Counted from the stretch's first letter, positions 26,373 to 36,513 are shown. The stretch: DNA of 64,000 nucleotides from Opitutaceae bacterium EW11 (GCA_003054665.1 QAYY01000011.1:470654-534653), one strand, 5' to 3'. The notes: generated by a model not told the origin, from the sequence alone. Translations and numbers: made by a program.

Positions 26373-28535
26373 ATGACAATCCGCAGCAAGATCATCGTCC
26401 TGGCGACGGGATGCGTCGCCGCCACTTCCCTCGTGTTCCTGGGCGCGATTCTCAAGGAACGCCGCGACCTCGGCAGGGAGTTCGGAGAACAGATTCTCTC
26501 GCGCAGTTACGAGGACACCGAACGAGCGGCGCAATCGGCACTCTTGATGTGCCAGCAGGCCGAGGCGCAGAACGAGCAGCGTCTGCTCCACAGCCTGGAG
26601 CTGATGCGCGAAGAGATCGCGAAAGCCGGTGCGCCGGGATTTGCGGCGCAGAACGTGGAATGGCAGGCGGTCAACCAATTCGACCAGAGCGCGCAGAAAA
26701 TCTCCCTCCCCAGAATGTCCCTGGGCAAGGTGTATCTTGGTGAAAACTACGACGCCGCGGTACCGGCCCCGGTGGTCGACGACATCCGGCGTTCGACGCT
26801 GGATGCGGCGACGATTTTCCAGCGGATGAACGAAGACGGCGACATGCTGCGAGTCTGCACGAGCGTGCTCACGACGTCGGGAAAACGTGCGGTCGGCACG
26901 TACATCCCGCACCGGAATCCCGACGGCTCGGCGAACCCGGTGATCGAGGCGATCCTGAGCGGGAAATCCTTCCGTGGACGCGCCTTCGTGGTGAACGAAT
27001 GGCACACCGCGGTCTACGAACCCCTTTTTGACGAGAAGAAGGAACGCGTGATCGGCATGACTTACGTCGGCGTGAGCCTGACCGCTTGCACCCAGGAACT
27101 CAGGACCAGCCTGCAGAAGCTGGTCGTGGGCAAGACGGGTTATGTCTACGTCGTCGGCACGAAGGGGGACGAGCGAGGCCGCTATATCCTTTCCTATAAG
27201 GGACAGCGCGACGGTGAGATGATTTGGGGTGCAAAGGACGCGGCAGGAAAGTTGTTCATCCAGGAAGCCATCCAGAAAGCGCTTTCGGCAAAACCGGGCG
27301 AAACGGCGTACGACACTTACTCCTGGCAGAATTCAGGCGAGTCGGTCGCCCGCGAGAAGCTGGTTGCGCTGAAGTATTTTGCACCCTGGGACTGGGTCAT
27401 CGGCGCGGGCGCCTACCGCGACGATTTCAACGACAGTATCCGCGTGGCGAATGCGACCATCGACCGGATGACGCGCTGGATGCTGCTGCTCTCCGGAATC
27501 GTGATCGCCGCGGTGGTCGTCGCCTCGGTGTTTTTCGCCCGCGGGATCAGCCGACCCATCGTGAAACTGATGGAGGAGCTTTCCCATTCGGCCGATCAGG
27601 TGACCGCCGCTTCGCTGCAGACTTCCAAATCCGGCGAATCGCTCGCGGCCGGCGCGACGGAACAGGCCGCCTCCCTCGAGGAGACGAGCGCCTCGCTGGA
27701 GGAGATGGCGAGCATGGCGACGCAGAATTCGAATAACGCCGAGAACGTGAAGCAGTTGGCAAACGCCGCCCGGCAGGCCGGCGATTCCGGCGCCGCCCGC
27801 GTCACCCAGCTGAACGAAGCGATGGAGGCGATCCGTTCCGCCAACGGCGAAGTCGCCAAGATCGTGAAGGCCATCGACGAAATCGCCTTCCAAACCAACC
27901 TTCTCGCGCTCAACGCCGCGGTCGAGGCGGCCCGCGCCGGCTCGGCCGGACTGGGCTTTGCCGTTGTGGCCGACGAAGTCAGGACACTCGCGCAGCGCAG
28001 CGCGGTCGCCGCGAAGGAAAGCTCCGAGCGTATCCAGGATGCGCTGACGAAGACGCATCAAGGTGTGGAGCTGAGCGGCTCGGTTGCGAAGGAACTTCAG
28101 CAGATCGTGGAAAAGATCCGCCAGGTGGACGCCATCGCGGTGGAACTCGCCACGGCCTCCAAAGAGCAGACCTCGGGCTTGTCCCAGGTCACGACCGCCG
28201 TGGCGCAGATGGACCAGGTCACGCAGTCGAACGCCGCCCATGCCGAGGAAAGCGCGAGCGCCGCAGTCGAGCTCAACGCGCAAGCGGTGGCGCTCCGCGA
28301 GATTGTCGGCGAGCTCTCTCGCGTCGTCGGACGGGTGAAAGCCAAGGTGGAGGACGGGGCCGACGCCGGCACTGTCGAGTCCGAGGCGGCCCAGCCGATC
28401 GAGCACCAAGCCGCGCCGGTGGAGACGGTTCACGTTTCAAACCCGGCGAAGACAACCCGGCGCGTCGGTGCCGTACGTCAGACGCCGCGTTTGAACGGAA
28501 AGATCGTCCAGCCGACCTCGGCAAAAAGGGGCTGA
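26373..28535 (+). CDS. Methyl-accepting chemotaxis protein with Cache sensor
   Basis: The 720-residue protein has transmembrane helices at about 8-27 and 369-392. The long periplasmic region between them (about 340 residues) has the Cache_3-Cache_2-like pattern ([22 protein letters not shown], then [14 protein letters not shown] before the second helix). A HAMP-like linker is followed by the signalling domain, with the highly conserved tip [23 protein letters not shown] and [14 protein letters not shown]. No CheR-docking pentapeptide is present at the C-terminus. It stands upstream of a CheB and a CheB-CheR fusion, but no CheA, CheW or CheY is adjacent. The ligand is unknown. Confidence 0.93.
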   Translation: MTIRSKIIVLATGCVAATSLVFLGAILKERRDLGREFGEQILSRSYEDTERAAQSALLMCQQAEAQNEQRLLHSLELMREEIAKAGAPGFAAQNVEWQAVNQFDQSAQKISLPRMSLGKVYLGENYDAAVPAPVVDDIRRSTLDAATIFQRMNEDGDMLRVCTSVLTTSGKRAVGTYIPHRNPDGSANPVIEAILSGKSFRGRAFVVNEWHTAVYEPLFDEKKERVIGMTYVGVSLTACTQELRTSLQKLVVGKTGYVYVVGTKGDERGRYILSYKGQRDGEMIWGAKDAAGKLFIQEAIQKALSAKPGETAYDTYSWQNSGESVAREKLVALKYFAPWDWVIGAGAYRDDFNDSIRVANATIDRMTRWMLLLSGIVIAAVVVASVFFARGISRPIVKLMEELSHSADQVTAASLQTSKSGESLAAGATEQAASLEETSASLEEMASMATQNSNNAENVKQLANAARQAGDSGAARVTQLNEAMEAIRSANGEVAKIVKAIDEIAFQTNLLALNAAVEAARAGSAGLGFAVVADEVRTLAQRSAVAAKESSERIQDALTKTHQGVELSGSVAKELQQIVEKIRQVDAIAVELATASKEQTSGLSQVTTAVAQMDQVTQSNAAHAEESASAAVELNAQAVALREIVGELSRVVGRVKAKVEDGADAGTVESEAAQPIEHQAAPVETVHVSNPAKTTRRVGAVRQTPRLNGKIVQPTSAKRG

Positions 28536-28537
28536 TG

Positions 28538-28553
28538 GTGGGTGCAAACCCAC
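28538..28553. terminator. Hairpin just after the MCP gene
   Basis: GTGGGT-gcaa-ACCCAC forms a perfect 6-bp stem with a tetraloop starting three bases after the MCP stop codon. No U-tract follows, so it is only a possible terminator. Confidence 0.35.
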
Positions 28554-28598
28554 GCCACGCCTCCTGATCCCGCGACGAAAAGCTGACGGTGTTCGAGC

Positions 28599-28641
28599 GT
28601 CGCAGGGACGCGTCGCTCCACCCGCAGGCGCTTCGTCGACG
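28599..28641 (+). repeat. Dispersed intergenic repeat, copy A
   Basis: GTCGCAGGGACGCGTCGC then CCACCCGCAGGCG and GTCGACG. It shares most of its bases with copies near 63.43 and 63.54 kb and lies between convergent genes. See the related finding. Confidence 0.6.
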
Positions 28642-28734
28642 GGGCTAGCCGTGGGCGGCAACTCGGGGTGGTGAATGAGGTGTGGTATCCGATGCCGGAG
28701 GATACGCTCCGTCAGCTCCGTCTGCCGACCGCGA

Positions 28735-29481
28735 TCACATCAGCGGCAAAGACGTTTGCACGGGTGTGGTCGGCGCCGGCACTGAAAGCTTCAGCGCCCG
28801 TCGGAGGGGACAATTCGCGGGGTCGGTCGGCTGACCTCGGCGATACTTCTCGAGCAGGGAGCGCGAGCGCTCGGCGAGCAACCGGCGCACTTCGCGGCGG
28901 CGTCCCTTCACCCGCGGAATGACCATATCGTCGTAGCCGGTGGTCTGATGTCGCAGCCAGGCGATCGTCGCGGCTTCGGCGCGTTGCTCGACGGGAATGC
29001 GCTCGGTGCGTGCAACCGTGCCGCTCCCGACCGGTACCGCGTGGTCGGAAATCAACCGCGCCAGGGCATGGGCTTCGGTGTCATAGCGGGAATGGAAGGC
29101 GAGAAAGGCGAGCACTGCCTGCTCGAACTCCCCCGCGTACGCCGCTTGCTCCTGGTCGCGGCGGCGACGTCCGGCCGCCAGTCGTTTTTCGTACGCCGGA
29201 TTGCGGCGCTCGATCTCCAGCTCGGCCCGGAGGGTTTCGATGCGGTCGGTCGGAGCCCAGATACCGCGCGAAAACCGTTTCCGGCCTTTCAGCTCGACGA
29301 CGGTCCAGCTCGGCCCGTCTTGCTTGATCCGACGACTCAGGGCCGCGTCGCCCGGCGGCAGCAGACTCCACCCAGCGGGCACGGCGAGCACGGCTCCGGC
29401 GTTGGTCACGACATGGCGCGGTTTGGAAAACGGGCGGACTTCGCGGGTCTCGTGCGGCATGCCGAAATGCGAGGGATGCAT
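28735..29481 (-). CDS. DUF2293-domain protein
   Basis: The product has about 248 residues. The C-terminal part carries the DUF2293 signature: HQTTGYDDMVIPRVKGRRREVRRLLAERSRSLLEKYR in the family order, of which the 'Y...I.R.KG.RREVRR.L...S..LL..YR' positions are diagnostic. The middle is a charged helical region (RRRRDQEQAAYAGEFEQAVLAFLAFH). The strongly basic character suggests nucleic-acid binding, but no activity is known for the family. The start is uncertain; a GTG at 29502 would add seven residues. It lies 90 bp downstream of the cheB gene on the same strand. Confidence 0.85.
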   Translation of the reverse strand: MHPSHFGMPHETREVRPFSKPRHVVTNAGAVLAVPAGWSLLPPGDAALSRRIKQDGPSWTVVELKGRKRFSRGIWAPTDRIETLRAELEIERRNPAYEKRLAAGRRRRDQEQAAYAGEFEQAVLAFLAFHSRYDTEAHALARLISDHAVPVGSGTVARTERIPVEQRAEAATIAWLRHQTTGYDDMVIPRVKGRRREVRRLLAERSRSLLEKYRRGQPTDPANCPLRRALKLSVPAPTTPVQTSLPLM

Positions 29482-29570
29482 CGCGGGGAACACAAGCTCC
29501 ACAAACTCGATACGCCGCGGCGTCCTCCCTCACTGCAGGCGCACAAAGCCGGTGCAAAGCAGTCCCTCCG

Positions 29571-30620
29571 TCAGGCCTGTCCAGGCGCGGCGCGCGGTGG
29601 GGGCGGGGAGTCTCCCGCTCCGCTTCCCGGGTCGGAGATCAACCTCTGCACACGTTCGCTCAGGCGAACGTTCTCGTCGGCGTTGCGGCGCAGTTCTCCC
29701 GCTTCCTCGGAACGACCGAGCCGTTCCAGCCGTTCCGCCATCCGGCGAAGGAGGAGCACGAGTTCGTTGCACGCCCGCATGGCGTTCCAAAGCATCGTTT
29801 CGGTTTTCTCCCGGTAGTCGTCCAGGAGCGTTTCCAGGGAATACGCGTGGCCGGTGTGGCAGCGAAAGCGGAGATTGCTCCCCTCGAGGACCTCGAGGAG
29901 GACACCGTGGCATTCTGGGCAGCTGAACAAGCTCGGTTTGCCCCAGGAAACGATCCCGCTGGACATGGGATCTTTCGCCGCCGCGATCCTGGTTTCCGCA
30001 TCCATCGCGGAAGGCACCGCCGGACTGGAAGAAGACGCGGGCGACGCGGGTTGAGACGTGAGCTTCACGAGCAGCGGCGCCAACTCGGCGATGCGGACAC
30101 AGTGGTTCACCTCCACGTTTTTCAGCGCAGTGAGCGGCATCGAGGGTGCGACGGCCTCCTCGGGATTCTGGATGATCGCGATGCCGCCCTGTTGCCGGAT
30201 CGCCCAAAGACCGGCCGTGCCATCGTCAAGCAGCCCGGTGAGAACGACGCCGACCACGTGCGGGCCGAAGGCCATTGCGGCTGAGCGGAAGAGGGGATCG
30301 ATCGCCGGCCGGACGCGGTTTTCCTTGGGGCCCCGCGTCGTAAGCAACCGGCCGGTCCCGTCGACGAGCAGGTGACGATCCGCCGGGGCAACGTAGATTC
30401 TGCCGGCCACGAGCGTGTCGCCGTTTTTTGCGACGACTGCGTCGAGCAGCCCCTCGCGCTCGAGGATGCAGGCAAGTGTATTGGGACTCTGCGCCGACGT
30501 GTGTTGGACGATCGCCAGCGGAGCCGGAAAGCCGGAGGGCAGTCCGGCCACGAGCGTTTTCAGCGCGTCGATCCCTCCGGTCGACGCCCCGATCACAACA
30601 ATGTTGGCTGATGAAACCAT
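29571..30620 (-). CDS. Stand-alone CheB-type methylesterase with zinc-ribbon-like C-terminal extension
   Basis: The 349-residue protein begins directly with the CheB catalytic domain and has no receiver. The triad is intact: Ser13 in GASTGG, His40 in VQHTS and Asp133 in LLDDGTAG. Residues about 190-215 are a Ser/Ala/Pro linker. The C-terminal region (about 225-349) has a CPECHG...CHTGHAYS pattern like a zinc ribbon, then a long helix (ETLLDDYREKTETMLWNAMRACNELV). This layout is known in CheB-like proteins outside chemotaxis clusters. Lack of a receiver means its activity is not switched by phosphorylation in the classical way. It is divergent from the CheB-CheR fusion gene. Confidence 0.9.
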   Translation of the reverse strand: MVSSANIVVIGASTGGIDALKTLVAGLPSGFPAPLAIVQHTSAQSPNTLACILEREGLLDAVVAKNGDTLVAGRIYVAPADRHLLVDGTGRLLTTRGPKENRVRPAIDPLFRSAAMAFGPHVVGVVLTGLLDDGTAGLWAIRQQGGIAIIQNPEEAVAPSMPLTALKNVEVNHCVRIAELAPLLVKLTSQPASPASSSSPAVPSAMDAETRIAAAKDPMSSGIVSWGKPSLFSCPECHGVLLEVLEGSNLRFRCHTGHAYSLETLLDDYREKTETMLWNAMRACNELVLLLRRMAERLERLGRSEEAGELRRNADENVRLSERVQRLISDPGSGAGDSPPPPRAAPGQA

Positions 30621-30821
30621 GGTGTGCCGGCCTCAGGCTTCGGGAGAGAACAAGGACCCAGCGCCTCGTTCCAGGCCGGGGATCAATTCGGAGGTGGGGC
30701 GCCTCCGAAACGAACAGGGGAGCACTCCGTCAGGAAACGCCCCGGAGTTTTCCCGGATCGTGTCGGGATTCTCTCCCTGCACGCTCGCCTTGGCCGGCCG
30801 TGCATCTACAAGCTGGAGCAC

Positions 30822-33716
30822 ATGGCCAATGCGTCCGAGTCTTCCCGCCCCGACGATGCTGCTTCGTCGCAACGCCAACCCGATCCGGACCGCGTCGAGC
30901 AGGAGGTGGCCGAGCACATCGACAACATCGTTCCGAGCTATGGATACAAGCAGGTGCCAATGATCGGAATCGGCGGCTCGGCCGGTGCCATCGCCGCCTT
31001 GCAGGCGTTTTTCCAGGCGCTGCCGAAAGACAGCGGCGTGGTGGTTGTCGTGGTCCTTCACCTTTCGCCCGATCACGAAAGCATCCTGCCGGAGATGATC
31101 CAGAAGTGGACGTCGCTGCCCGTGAAGCACGTGTCGGACGGCCAGAAGGCCGAGGTGAATCACGTGTATGTCATCCCCCCGGGAAAATATCTCACGACTC
31201 AGGATGGGAGATTCCGGCTGACGGAATTGGACCGGGAGCACGGGCGCCGCGTGGCGGTGGATCTGTTTTTCCGCTCCATGGCCGACACGTACGGTCCGCA
31301 CGCGGCCGCCGTCGTTCTGTCGGGGGCGGATGGGGACGGCCCGATCGGCATCAAGCGCATCAAGGAGCGCGGAGGACTGACGATCGCCCAGGATCCGGAG
31401 GAGGCGGAGCATCCCTCGATGCCCCGCGCCGCGATCGAGACGGGCATGGTCGACTGGGTGCTGCGCGCGGCGCAGATGCCGAAGCGGATTCTTGAATACG
31501 TCGAGCGGGAACGCCGCCTGAAGCTGCCGCCCGAGGAAGGTTCCCAACCGGCCGAGCCGTTTCGTGCAGCCGCGAACGAACCCGAGTCGGCGCTGCGCGA
31601 GATCCTGGTATTTTTGCGCACGCGGACGGGGCGCGATTTCACCTACTACAAGCGGGCCACGATCGTCCGCCGCATATCGCGCCGGATGCAGGTGAACGGC
31701 CTGGAGGACATGCCGAGTTACCTGAGTTTCCTCCGCACCCATCCGGGAGAAGCCGGAGCGTTGTTCAAGGACCTCCTGATTTCGGTCACGAATTTCTTCC
31801 GCGACCAGGAGGCGTTTTCCGCGCTCGAGACCCACATTCCCCAGCTCTTTCGCGACAAGGGGCCCAGCGACGCCGTGCGCGTATGGGTGCCGGCGTGCGC
31901 GACCGGGGAGGAGGCCTATTCCGTCGCCATCCTGCTGCTCGAGCATGCACGGACCCTCGAGGATCCCCCGGCCATCCAGGTGTTCGGATGCGACCTGGAC
32001 GACGATGCGATCCAGGCGGCGCGCGCCGGTGTCTTTCCCGAGGCGATTTCGGCCGACGTTTCGGAAGACCGCCTCCGCCGCTTTTTCATCAAAGAGCACC
32101 GCGGCTATCGGGTGCGCCGCGAGGTGCGCGAGACCGTTCTTTTTGCGGCGCACGATCTCTTGAAGGACGCGCCCTTCTCGCGCCTCGACCTCGTTTCCTG
32201 CCGGAATCTGTTCATCTATCTCAGCCGCGAGGCGCAGGCCCGCGTCTTCGAGATCTTCCATTTCTCCCTGAAGGCGGAAGGCCTGCTGTTTCTCGGCGCG
32301 TCGGAGTCGGTGGACGACGGCAGTCCGCTCTTCCGGATCGTCGACAAGCGCCACCGGATCTATGCCCGCAAACCGGCGATCGGAATCGGCCTGCCGGTGC
32401 CCGCCGGGCCGAGCACGGCGTTTATTCGACAGCTCGAACAAGAGCGAACCTCCGACGCCGCGGTCGCCGCGGCGCGCGTGCCGATCGTCGTGCCTCCTGC
32501 TCAGCCGAGCCAACTGACGGCCAGCGTGCTCAGCGGCGCGCGGGCGGCGCTGAGGCGCGAGCACGACCGCGTCTCCTGGGGAGAACTGCATTTCAAGCTG
32601 CTGGAGAGGTTCGCTCCGCCGTCGGTCCTCGTGAACGCCGAGTACGATATCCAGCACCTTTCGGAGAGCGCCGGCCGCTTTCTCCAGTTTATCGGCGGCC
32701 AGCCCACGATGAACCTGCTGCGGCTGGTCAATCCCGCCCTCCGGTTCGAGCTTCGTACCGCGCTGTTCCGCGCCGCCCAGAGCGGCGAAACGACGGTGGC
32801 TTCGCAAGTCCCGATGGAAATCGAGGGCAAGACCGTCGTGGTGAACATCCGCATCACTCCGGCGAAGGACGTCGCTCCGGATCTCCTGCTCGTCGTCTTC
32901 GAGGAGCTTCAAGCGGCGGCGCTTCCCGACGGCACCATGCCGGTGGCCGCCCAGCCCGAGCCCGTCGTCCAGCACCTCGAGCGGGAACTCGAGCAGATCA
33001 AGGGACATCTCCGGGACACCGTGGAGCAGTACGAGGCGAGCACGGAGGAGTTGAAGGCGAGCAACGAGGAACTCCAGGCGATGAACGAGGAGCTGCGTTC
33101 GGCCACGGAGGAATTGGAGACCAGCCGCGAGGAGCTGCAGTCGATCAACGAGGAGCTGACCACCGTCAACCAGGAGATGAAAAACAAGGTGGACGAACTC
33201 GGGCACGCCAACAGCGACCTCCAGAACCTGATGAGCGCGACCGCCATCGCGACCCTGTTTCTCGATCGGGAAATGCGCGTGATGCGGTTCACCGCCTCGG
33301 CCGCCCCCATCTTCAACCTGATCCCCGGCGACATCGGGCGACCGCTGAGCGATCTCCAGCACCGTATCGACTACCCGGATATGGCTGCCGACGCCTCCCG
33401 CGTCCTGGAAAAACTCACGCCGCTGGAGCGGCAGGTGACCGGAACCGGCGGCAGCTACTTTCTCGCGCGGATGCTTCCGTACCGGACGGTGGAGGACCGC
33501 ATCGCGGGCGTCGTGCTCACCTTCGTCGACATCACGGAGCGTTACCGCGTCCAGGAGGAGCTGCGCCGGCACGTCGAGGAGCTTACGCGCTTCAACCAAG
33601 TCGCCGTGGGGCGGGAGACGCGGATGATCGAACTCAAGAAAGAGATCAACGAACTCTGCGTGCGCCTCGGCGAACCGGAGCGTTACCCGCTCGAATTCGA
33701 ACAGGACAAGCCGTGA
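30822..33716 (+). CDS. CheB-CheR-PAS fusion protein
   Basis: The 964-residue protein starts at the ATG with GGAG five bases upstream; a 66-residue in-frame extension lacks such a site. Residues about 46-235 are a CheB methylesterase (Ser53 in GGSAGA, His80 in LHLSPDHE, Asp in SGADGDG). Residues about 250-510 are CheR (N-terminal helical part, then RVWVPACATGEEAYS, the SAM site, and SCRNLFIYL). A coiled coil (EELKASNEELQAMNEELRSA and on) leads to a PAS domain at about 790-920 and a final helix. No kinase domain follows. The histidine kinase and a receiver are separate genes directly downstream, so the usual CheB-CheR-PAS-kinase fusion is split here. Confidence 0.93.
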   Translation: MANASESSRPDDAASSQRQPDPDRVEQEVAEHIDNIVPSYGYKQVPMIGIGGSAGAIAALQAFFQALPKDSGVVVVVVLHLSPDHESILPEMIQKWTSLPVKHVSDGQKAEVNHVYVIPPGKYLTTQDGRFRLTELDREHGRRVAVDLFFRSMADTYGPHAAAVVLSGADGDGPIGIKRIKERGGLTIAQDPEEAEHPSMPRAAIETGMVDWVLRAAQMPKRILEYVERERRLKLPPEEGSQPAEPFRAAANEPESALREILVFLRTRTGRDFTYYKRATIVRRISRRMQVNGLEDMPSYLSFLRTHPGEAGALFKDLLISVTNFFRDQEAFSALETHIPQLFRDKGPSDAVRVWVPACATGEEAYSVAILLLEHARTLEDPPAIQVFGCDLDDDAIQAARAGVFPEAISADVSEDRLRRFFIKEHRGYRVRREVRETVLFAAHDLLKDAPFSRLDLVSCRNLFIYLSREAQARVFEIFHFSLKAEGLLFLGASESVDDGSPLFRIVDKRHRIYARKPAIGIGLPVPAGPSTAFIRQLEQERTSDAAVAAARVPIVVPPAQPSQLTASVLSGARAALRREHDRVSWGELHFKLLERFAPPSVLVNAEYDIQHLSESAGRFLQFIGGQPTMNLLRLVNPALRFELRTALFRAAQSGETTVASQVPMEIEGKTVVVNIRITPAKDVAPDLLLVVFEELQAAALPDGTMPVAAQPEPVVQHLERELEQIKGHLRDTVEQYEASTEELKASNEELQAMNEELRSATEELETSREELQSINEELTTVNQEMKNKVDELGHANSDLQNLMSATAIATLFLDREMRVMRFTASAAPIFNLIPGDIGRPLSDLQHRIDYPDMAADASRVLEKLTPLERQVTGTGGSYFLARMLPYRTVEDRIAGVVLTFVDITERYRVQEELRRHVEELTRFNQVAVGRETRMIELKKEINELCVRLGEPERYPLEFEQDKP

Positions 33717-33723
33717 CCCGAAC

Positions 33724-34683
33724 ATGGGGGAGCAATCCATCAACGGAAGAAAGTCCAGCTCGCCGGTCCATTCCGCGGCGGCCGAGCAGACGGAGCGGGA
33801 GATGCTCCGGCTCAAGAGCGAAAACGAAGAGCTGAAGCGCCGCCTCAACGAACTCGAAATCGCGAGCTTGTCCGTGCGCGAGGCACGGCGCGCCGCCCTC
33901 AATTTGATGGAGGACGCGGTCCTCTCGCACCGACGCGCCGAAAAGCTCAACGTCGAGCTGCGCGAGAGCGAGGACCGGCTCCGGGAAGTGGATCGGAGGA
34001 AAAATCATTTCCTCGCGATGCTGGGGCACGAGTTGAGGAACCCGCTCGCAGCCATCCGCGCCGGAGTGATGCTGCTGGGTTCGGACAAAGCGAAGGAGGA
34101 AACCAAGGCCGCCACGCTGCCGATCGTTGCGCAGCAGGTGATGCACATGGAGCGCCTGGTGGAGGATCTCCTGGAGGTTTCTCGGATCGCCCAGGGGAGG
34201 GTGCGGATTCACAAGGAGCCGGTCGGGGTCGAATCCGTCCTGCAGGGTGCGATCGACATGGCGCTGGCGGAGTGGGGGGCGGACGGTTTTCAGGTGCACG
34301 TCGCCCCCGGTTCGGAATCGCTGACGGTTTTTGCGGATCGGGTGAGACTGACGCAGGTGTTCGTCAACATTCTCACCAACGCGATGAAGTATTCCGGCGA
34401 AGCGAGGCGGATCGACGTTGCGATTGGCAGAGCGGACGGCGCCGCCGAGATCCGCATCCGTGACTACGGCCAGGGTATTTCGGCCGCTCTCCTGCCGCAC
34501 ATCTTCGAGCCCTTCGTTCAGGCGAAGCCGGGGCTCACCCTCGAGGGCGGTCTCGGTCTGGGGCTCACCGTGGTGCGGCAGCTCGTCGAGGCCCACGGCG
34601 GAAGGATCAGCGCCTCCAGCGACGGCGAGGGGAAGGGCAGCGAGTTTTCGATCCGGATTCCACTCTGCGCCGGTGCTCCATGA
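33724..34683 (+). CDS. Soluble histidine kinase linked to the CheB-CheR-PAS fusion
   Basis: The 319-residue protein has a long N-terminal coiled coil (about 20-90), His102 in LGHELRNPLAAI, an HATPase domain with 'FVNILTNAMKYS' (N-box), DYGQGI and GGLGLGLTVV. No sensor domain is present, so the input probably comes from the neighbouring PAS fusion through the coiled coils; this is inference. It starts 8 bp after the fusion gene and overlaps the receiver gene by 4 bp (ATGA). Confidence 0.93.
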   Translation: MGEQSINGRKSSSPVHSAAAEQTEREMLRLKSENEELKRRLNELEIASLSVREARRAALNLMEDAVLSHRRAEKLNVELRESEDRLREVDRRKNHFLAMLGHELRNPLAAIRAGVMLLGSDKAKEETKAATLPIVAQQVMHMERLVEDLLEVSRIAQGRVRIHKEPVGVESVLQGAIDMALAEWGADGFQVHVAPGSESLTVFADRVRLTQVFVNILTNAMKYSGEARRIDVAIGRADGAAEIRIRDYGQGISAALLPHIFEPFVQAKPGLTLEGGLGLGLTVVRQLVEAHGGRISASSDGEGKGSEFSIRIPLCAGAP

Positions 34684-35036
34684 GAATCCTCGTCGTCGAA
34701 GACCATCCTGCCGTGGCGCAGACTTCGAGCGCGCTTCTCCGCGAGGTTTACGGGCACGAGGTGGAGTGCTCGTCCACGGCGGCGGGCGCCTTCGAAGCAG
34801 CGCTGCGTTTTTGTCCGGACCTGATCCTGGTGGACTTGAATCTGCCCGATGCCGACGGCTACTCCTTGGCGCGCCGCCTGCGGTCGGAGGCCGGATTCGA
34901 TGCGACCCGCCTGGTGGCCCTTTCCGGCTGGGGCGGCCTGATCGATACCCACGCTGTCGATGAGTCCGGCTTCGACGCGTGGTTTCGAAAACCGATGGAT
35001 TTCGAGGAACTGCCCCGCGTTCGGAGACGGCGCTGA
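34680..35036 (+). CDS. Single-domain response regulator (receiver)
   Basis: The 118-residue receiver has the acidic pair ED at 7-8, phosphoacceptor Asp52 in LVDLNLPDADG, Ser in ALSGW and Lys in RKP. No output domain is present. It overlaps the kinase gene by four bases and is therefore its likely partner. It may work by docking to another protein, such as the CheB-CheR fusion. Confidence 0.9.
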   Translation: MRILVVEDHPAVAQTSSALLREVYGHEVECSSTAAGAFEAALRFCPDLILVDLNLPDADGYSLARRLRSEAGFDATRLVALSGWGGLIDTHAVDESGFDAWFRKPMDFEELPRVRRRR

Positions 35037-35095
35037 GTCTGTCGACCGGGGAAGCCGGAGCCGAGAGCCGCGCCCGGTCCGTTCCCGCACGGCTC

Positions 35096-35458
35096 CTAAT
35101 CGAGCCAGTCCTCGTCTCCGCCCTTCGCCGCCCCTATTTCCGGCATCTGATCCGTCTCCGATTCCGCGGCGGACACTGATCCTGGAATCAGCGCCCACGC
35201 GACGCCCCTTTCGGTTTTGGCGTCGGAATAGAGGCGCCGGAGTTCGGGATTTTCGGCGGCGCTCGGAGGGCAGACGGCGATGTGGAATTGCTCCAGATCG
35301 TCCACGATCCATCCGGCGACCTGCAGCGTATCGACGGTACGTTCGAGCGCCCGAAACAGATCGAGTGCGTTCACAACCACCTGGATTTGAGAGCAGTCGA
35401 ACGCTCCCTCCGGGCGATCGGCTGGATGGGCCGTGAGGCGTAGAAAGTGCATCGCCAT
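35096..35458 (-). CDS. Small protein of unknown function
   Basis: The product has about 120 residues starting at the ATG at 35458; a TTG 48 bp upstream is possible. It shows strands and helices (MHFLRLTAHPADRPEGAF, LDLFRALERTVDTLQVAGW) and an acidic end (GGDEDWLD), with no membrane segment. It has no family I recognise. Codon use looks like that of its neighbours, which is the main reason to accept it. Confidence 0.45.
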   Translation of the reverse strand: MAMHFLRLTAHPADRPEGAFDCSQIQVVVNALDLFRALERTVDTLQVAGWIVDDLEQFHIAVCPPSAAENPELRRLYSDAKTERGVAWALIPGSVSAAESETDQMPEIGAAKGGDEDWLD

Positions 35459-35751
35459 GTGCGGGACGATAACATCCGCCGGCACTGCCGAATATGGGGC
35501 CGGCAAATGACAGGAAATCCCTGGCGCCCTCGCGGAGCCGCCTGGGGATTATCCCGACGGCCATAACTTCGGCGACGCGCTGGTCGCCTCGGTCGCCCCT
35601 CGCAGCCTTGGCGGCGGCTTTTGGAAGTCGCCCGCCCTGCGTCCGATCTGCGCCCGATGGAAACCATGGGGAAAAACCGTAAAGGGTTTCGGATTTTCCC
35701 GACAAATCGGCGTTCGCTTGTCGGAACAGAGCGTACCTACTTTCGTCCGCC

Positions 35752-36513
35752 ATGCGGAATCCGTCTCTCGATTGCGCAACTCCGACCCCGGCGCTGCACG
35801 ATGACGAGTCCTCAAACGCGAGCCCTCTCGGGCCGAAGCCATCCGGCTTTTTCAGTGAAATCCTTGCGAGCCAGGAAACGGAAAAGGATTCCCTGGCGCG
35901 CCGTCTGCACGACGAAGTCGGCCAGTTGGTGACCGTGCTTCAACTCACGCTGACGCGCGTGCGGCTCCAGCCGCCGGATCGTCGGGAGGACGGCTTCGGC
36001 GAGCTGGAGAGAATCGCGCGGGAGCTGGGGCGGCAGGTGCACGATCTTGCGATGGATCTCCGTCCGGCCCCTCTCGGGAAGCTGGGCCTGAGCGGGGCGC
36101 TCGAAGACTACCTCGATGACGTGTCGGAGAGATCGCAGGTCCGCGTGCGCCGCTCGCTGGATACGTTCCGGCCCGGCCAGCTCCCCAGGGAGACGGAGGT
36201 GGGGCTGTTCCGCGGCGTGCAGCAGATCGTTCGCGGCTTGAGAGAAAGCGGCCGCGTTCGCGACGTATTCATTTCTTTGGCACAGGACGGGGACCAGATC
36301 GTTGCTCGGGTCGAGTTTGATCGCCCGGAGCAGTTTGGAGCCGAAGCCGGCCCGCGGTTGGAAGATCTGCGGCGAACGCTGATTCCGGGGAGAGGGACGG
36401 TGACCGCGCTGCCGATGCCCGACGGGCGTCTGATGCTCCAACTCAAGGCGCCCTGCCGCGTGCGGCGCGAGCCGGAGTTGGAAACTGAATTGGACCAGAA
36501 ACGGCAGCCGTGA
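35752..36513 (+). CDS. NarL-type (HisKA_3) histidine kinase with a decayed ATPase domain
   Basis: The 253-residue protein has the HisKA_3 phosphoacceptor motif RRLHDEVGQ (His53) and the following 'LAMDLRPAPLGKLGLSGALEDYL' helices. The region after this should be the HATPase domain, but the N-box Asn (here 'GLRESGRV') and the DxGxG and GxG boxes are absent. It is unlikely to bind ATP normally. It may accept phosphate from another kinase or act as a phosphatase or inhibitor of the next gene's product. It has no membrane or sensor domain. It is followed at 92 bp by a NarL-type regulator on the same strand. Confidence 0.8.
   Translation: MRNPSLDCATPTPALHDDESSNASPLGPKPSGFFSEILASQETEKDSLARRLHDEVGQLVTVLQLTLTRVRLQPPDRREDGFGELERIARELGRQVHDLAMDLRPAPLGKLGLSGALEDYLDDVSERSQVRVRRSLDTFRPGQLPRETEVGLFRGVQQIVRGLRESGRVRDVFISLAQDGDQIVARVEFDRPEQFGAEAGPRLEDLRRTLIPGRGTVTALPMPDGRLMLQLKAPCRVRREPELETELDQKRQP

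Noticed and set aside
30633-33950. A 1105-residue open frame antisense to the CheB-CheR fusion
   Set aside because: The plus strand has complete CheB, CheR and PAS motifs; the antisense frame has none.
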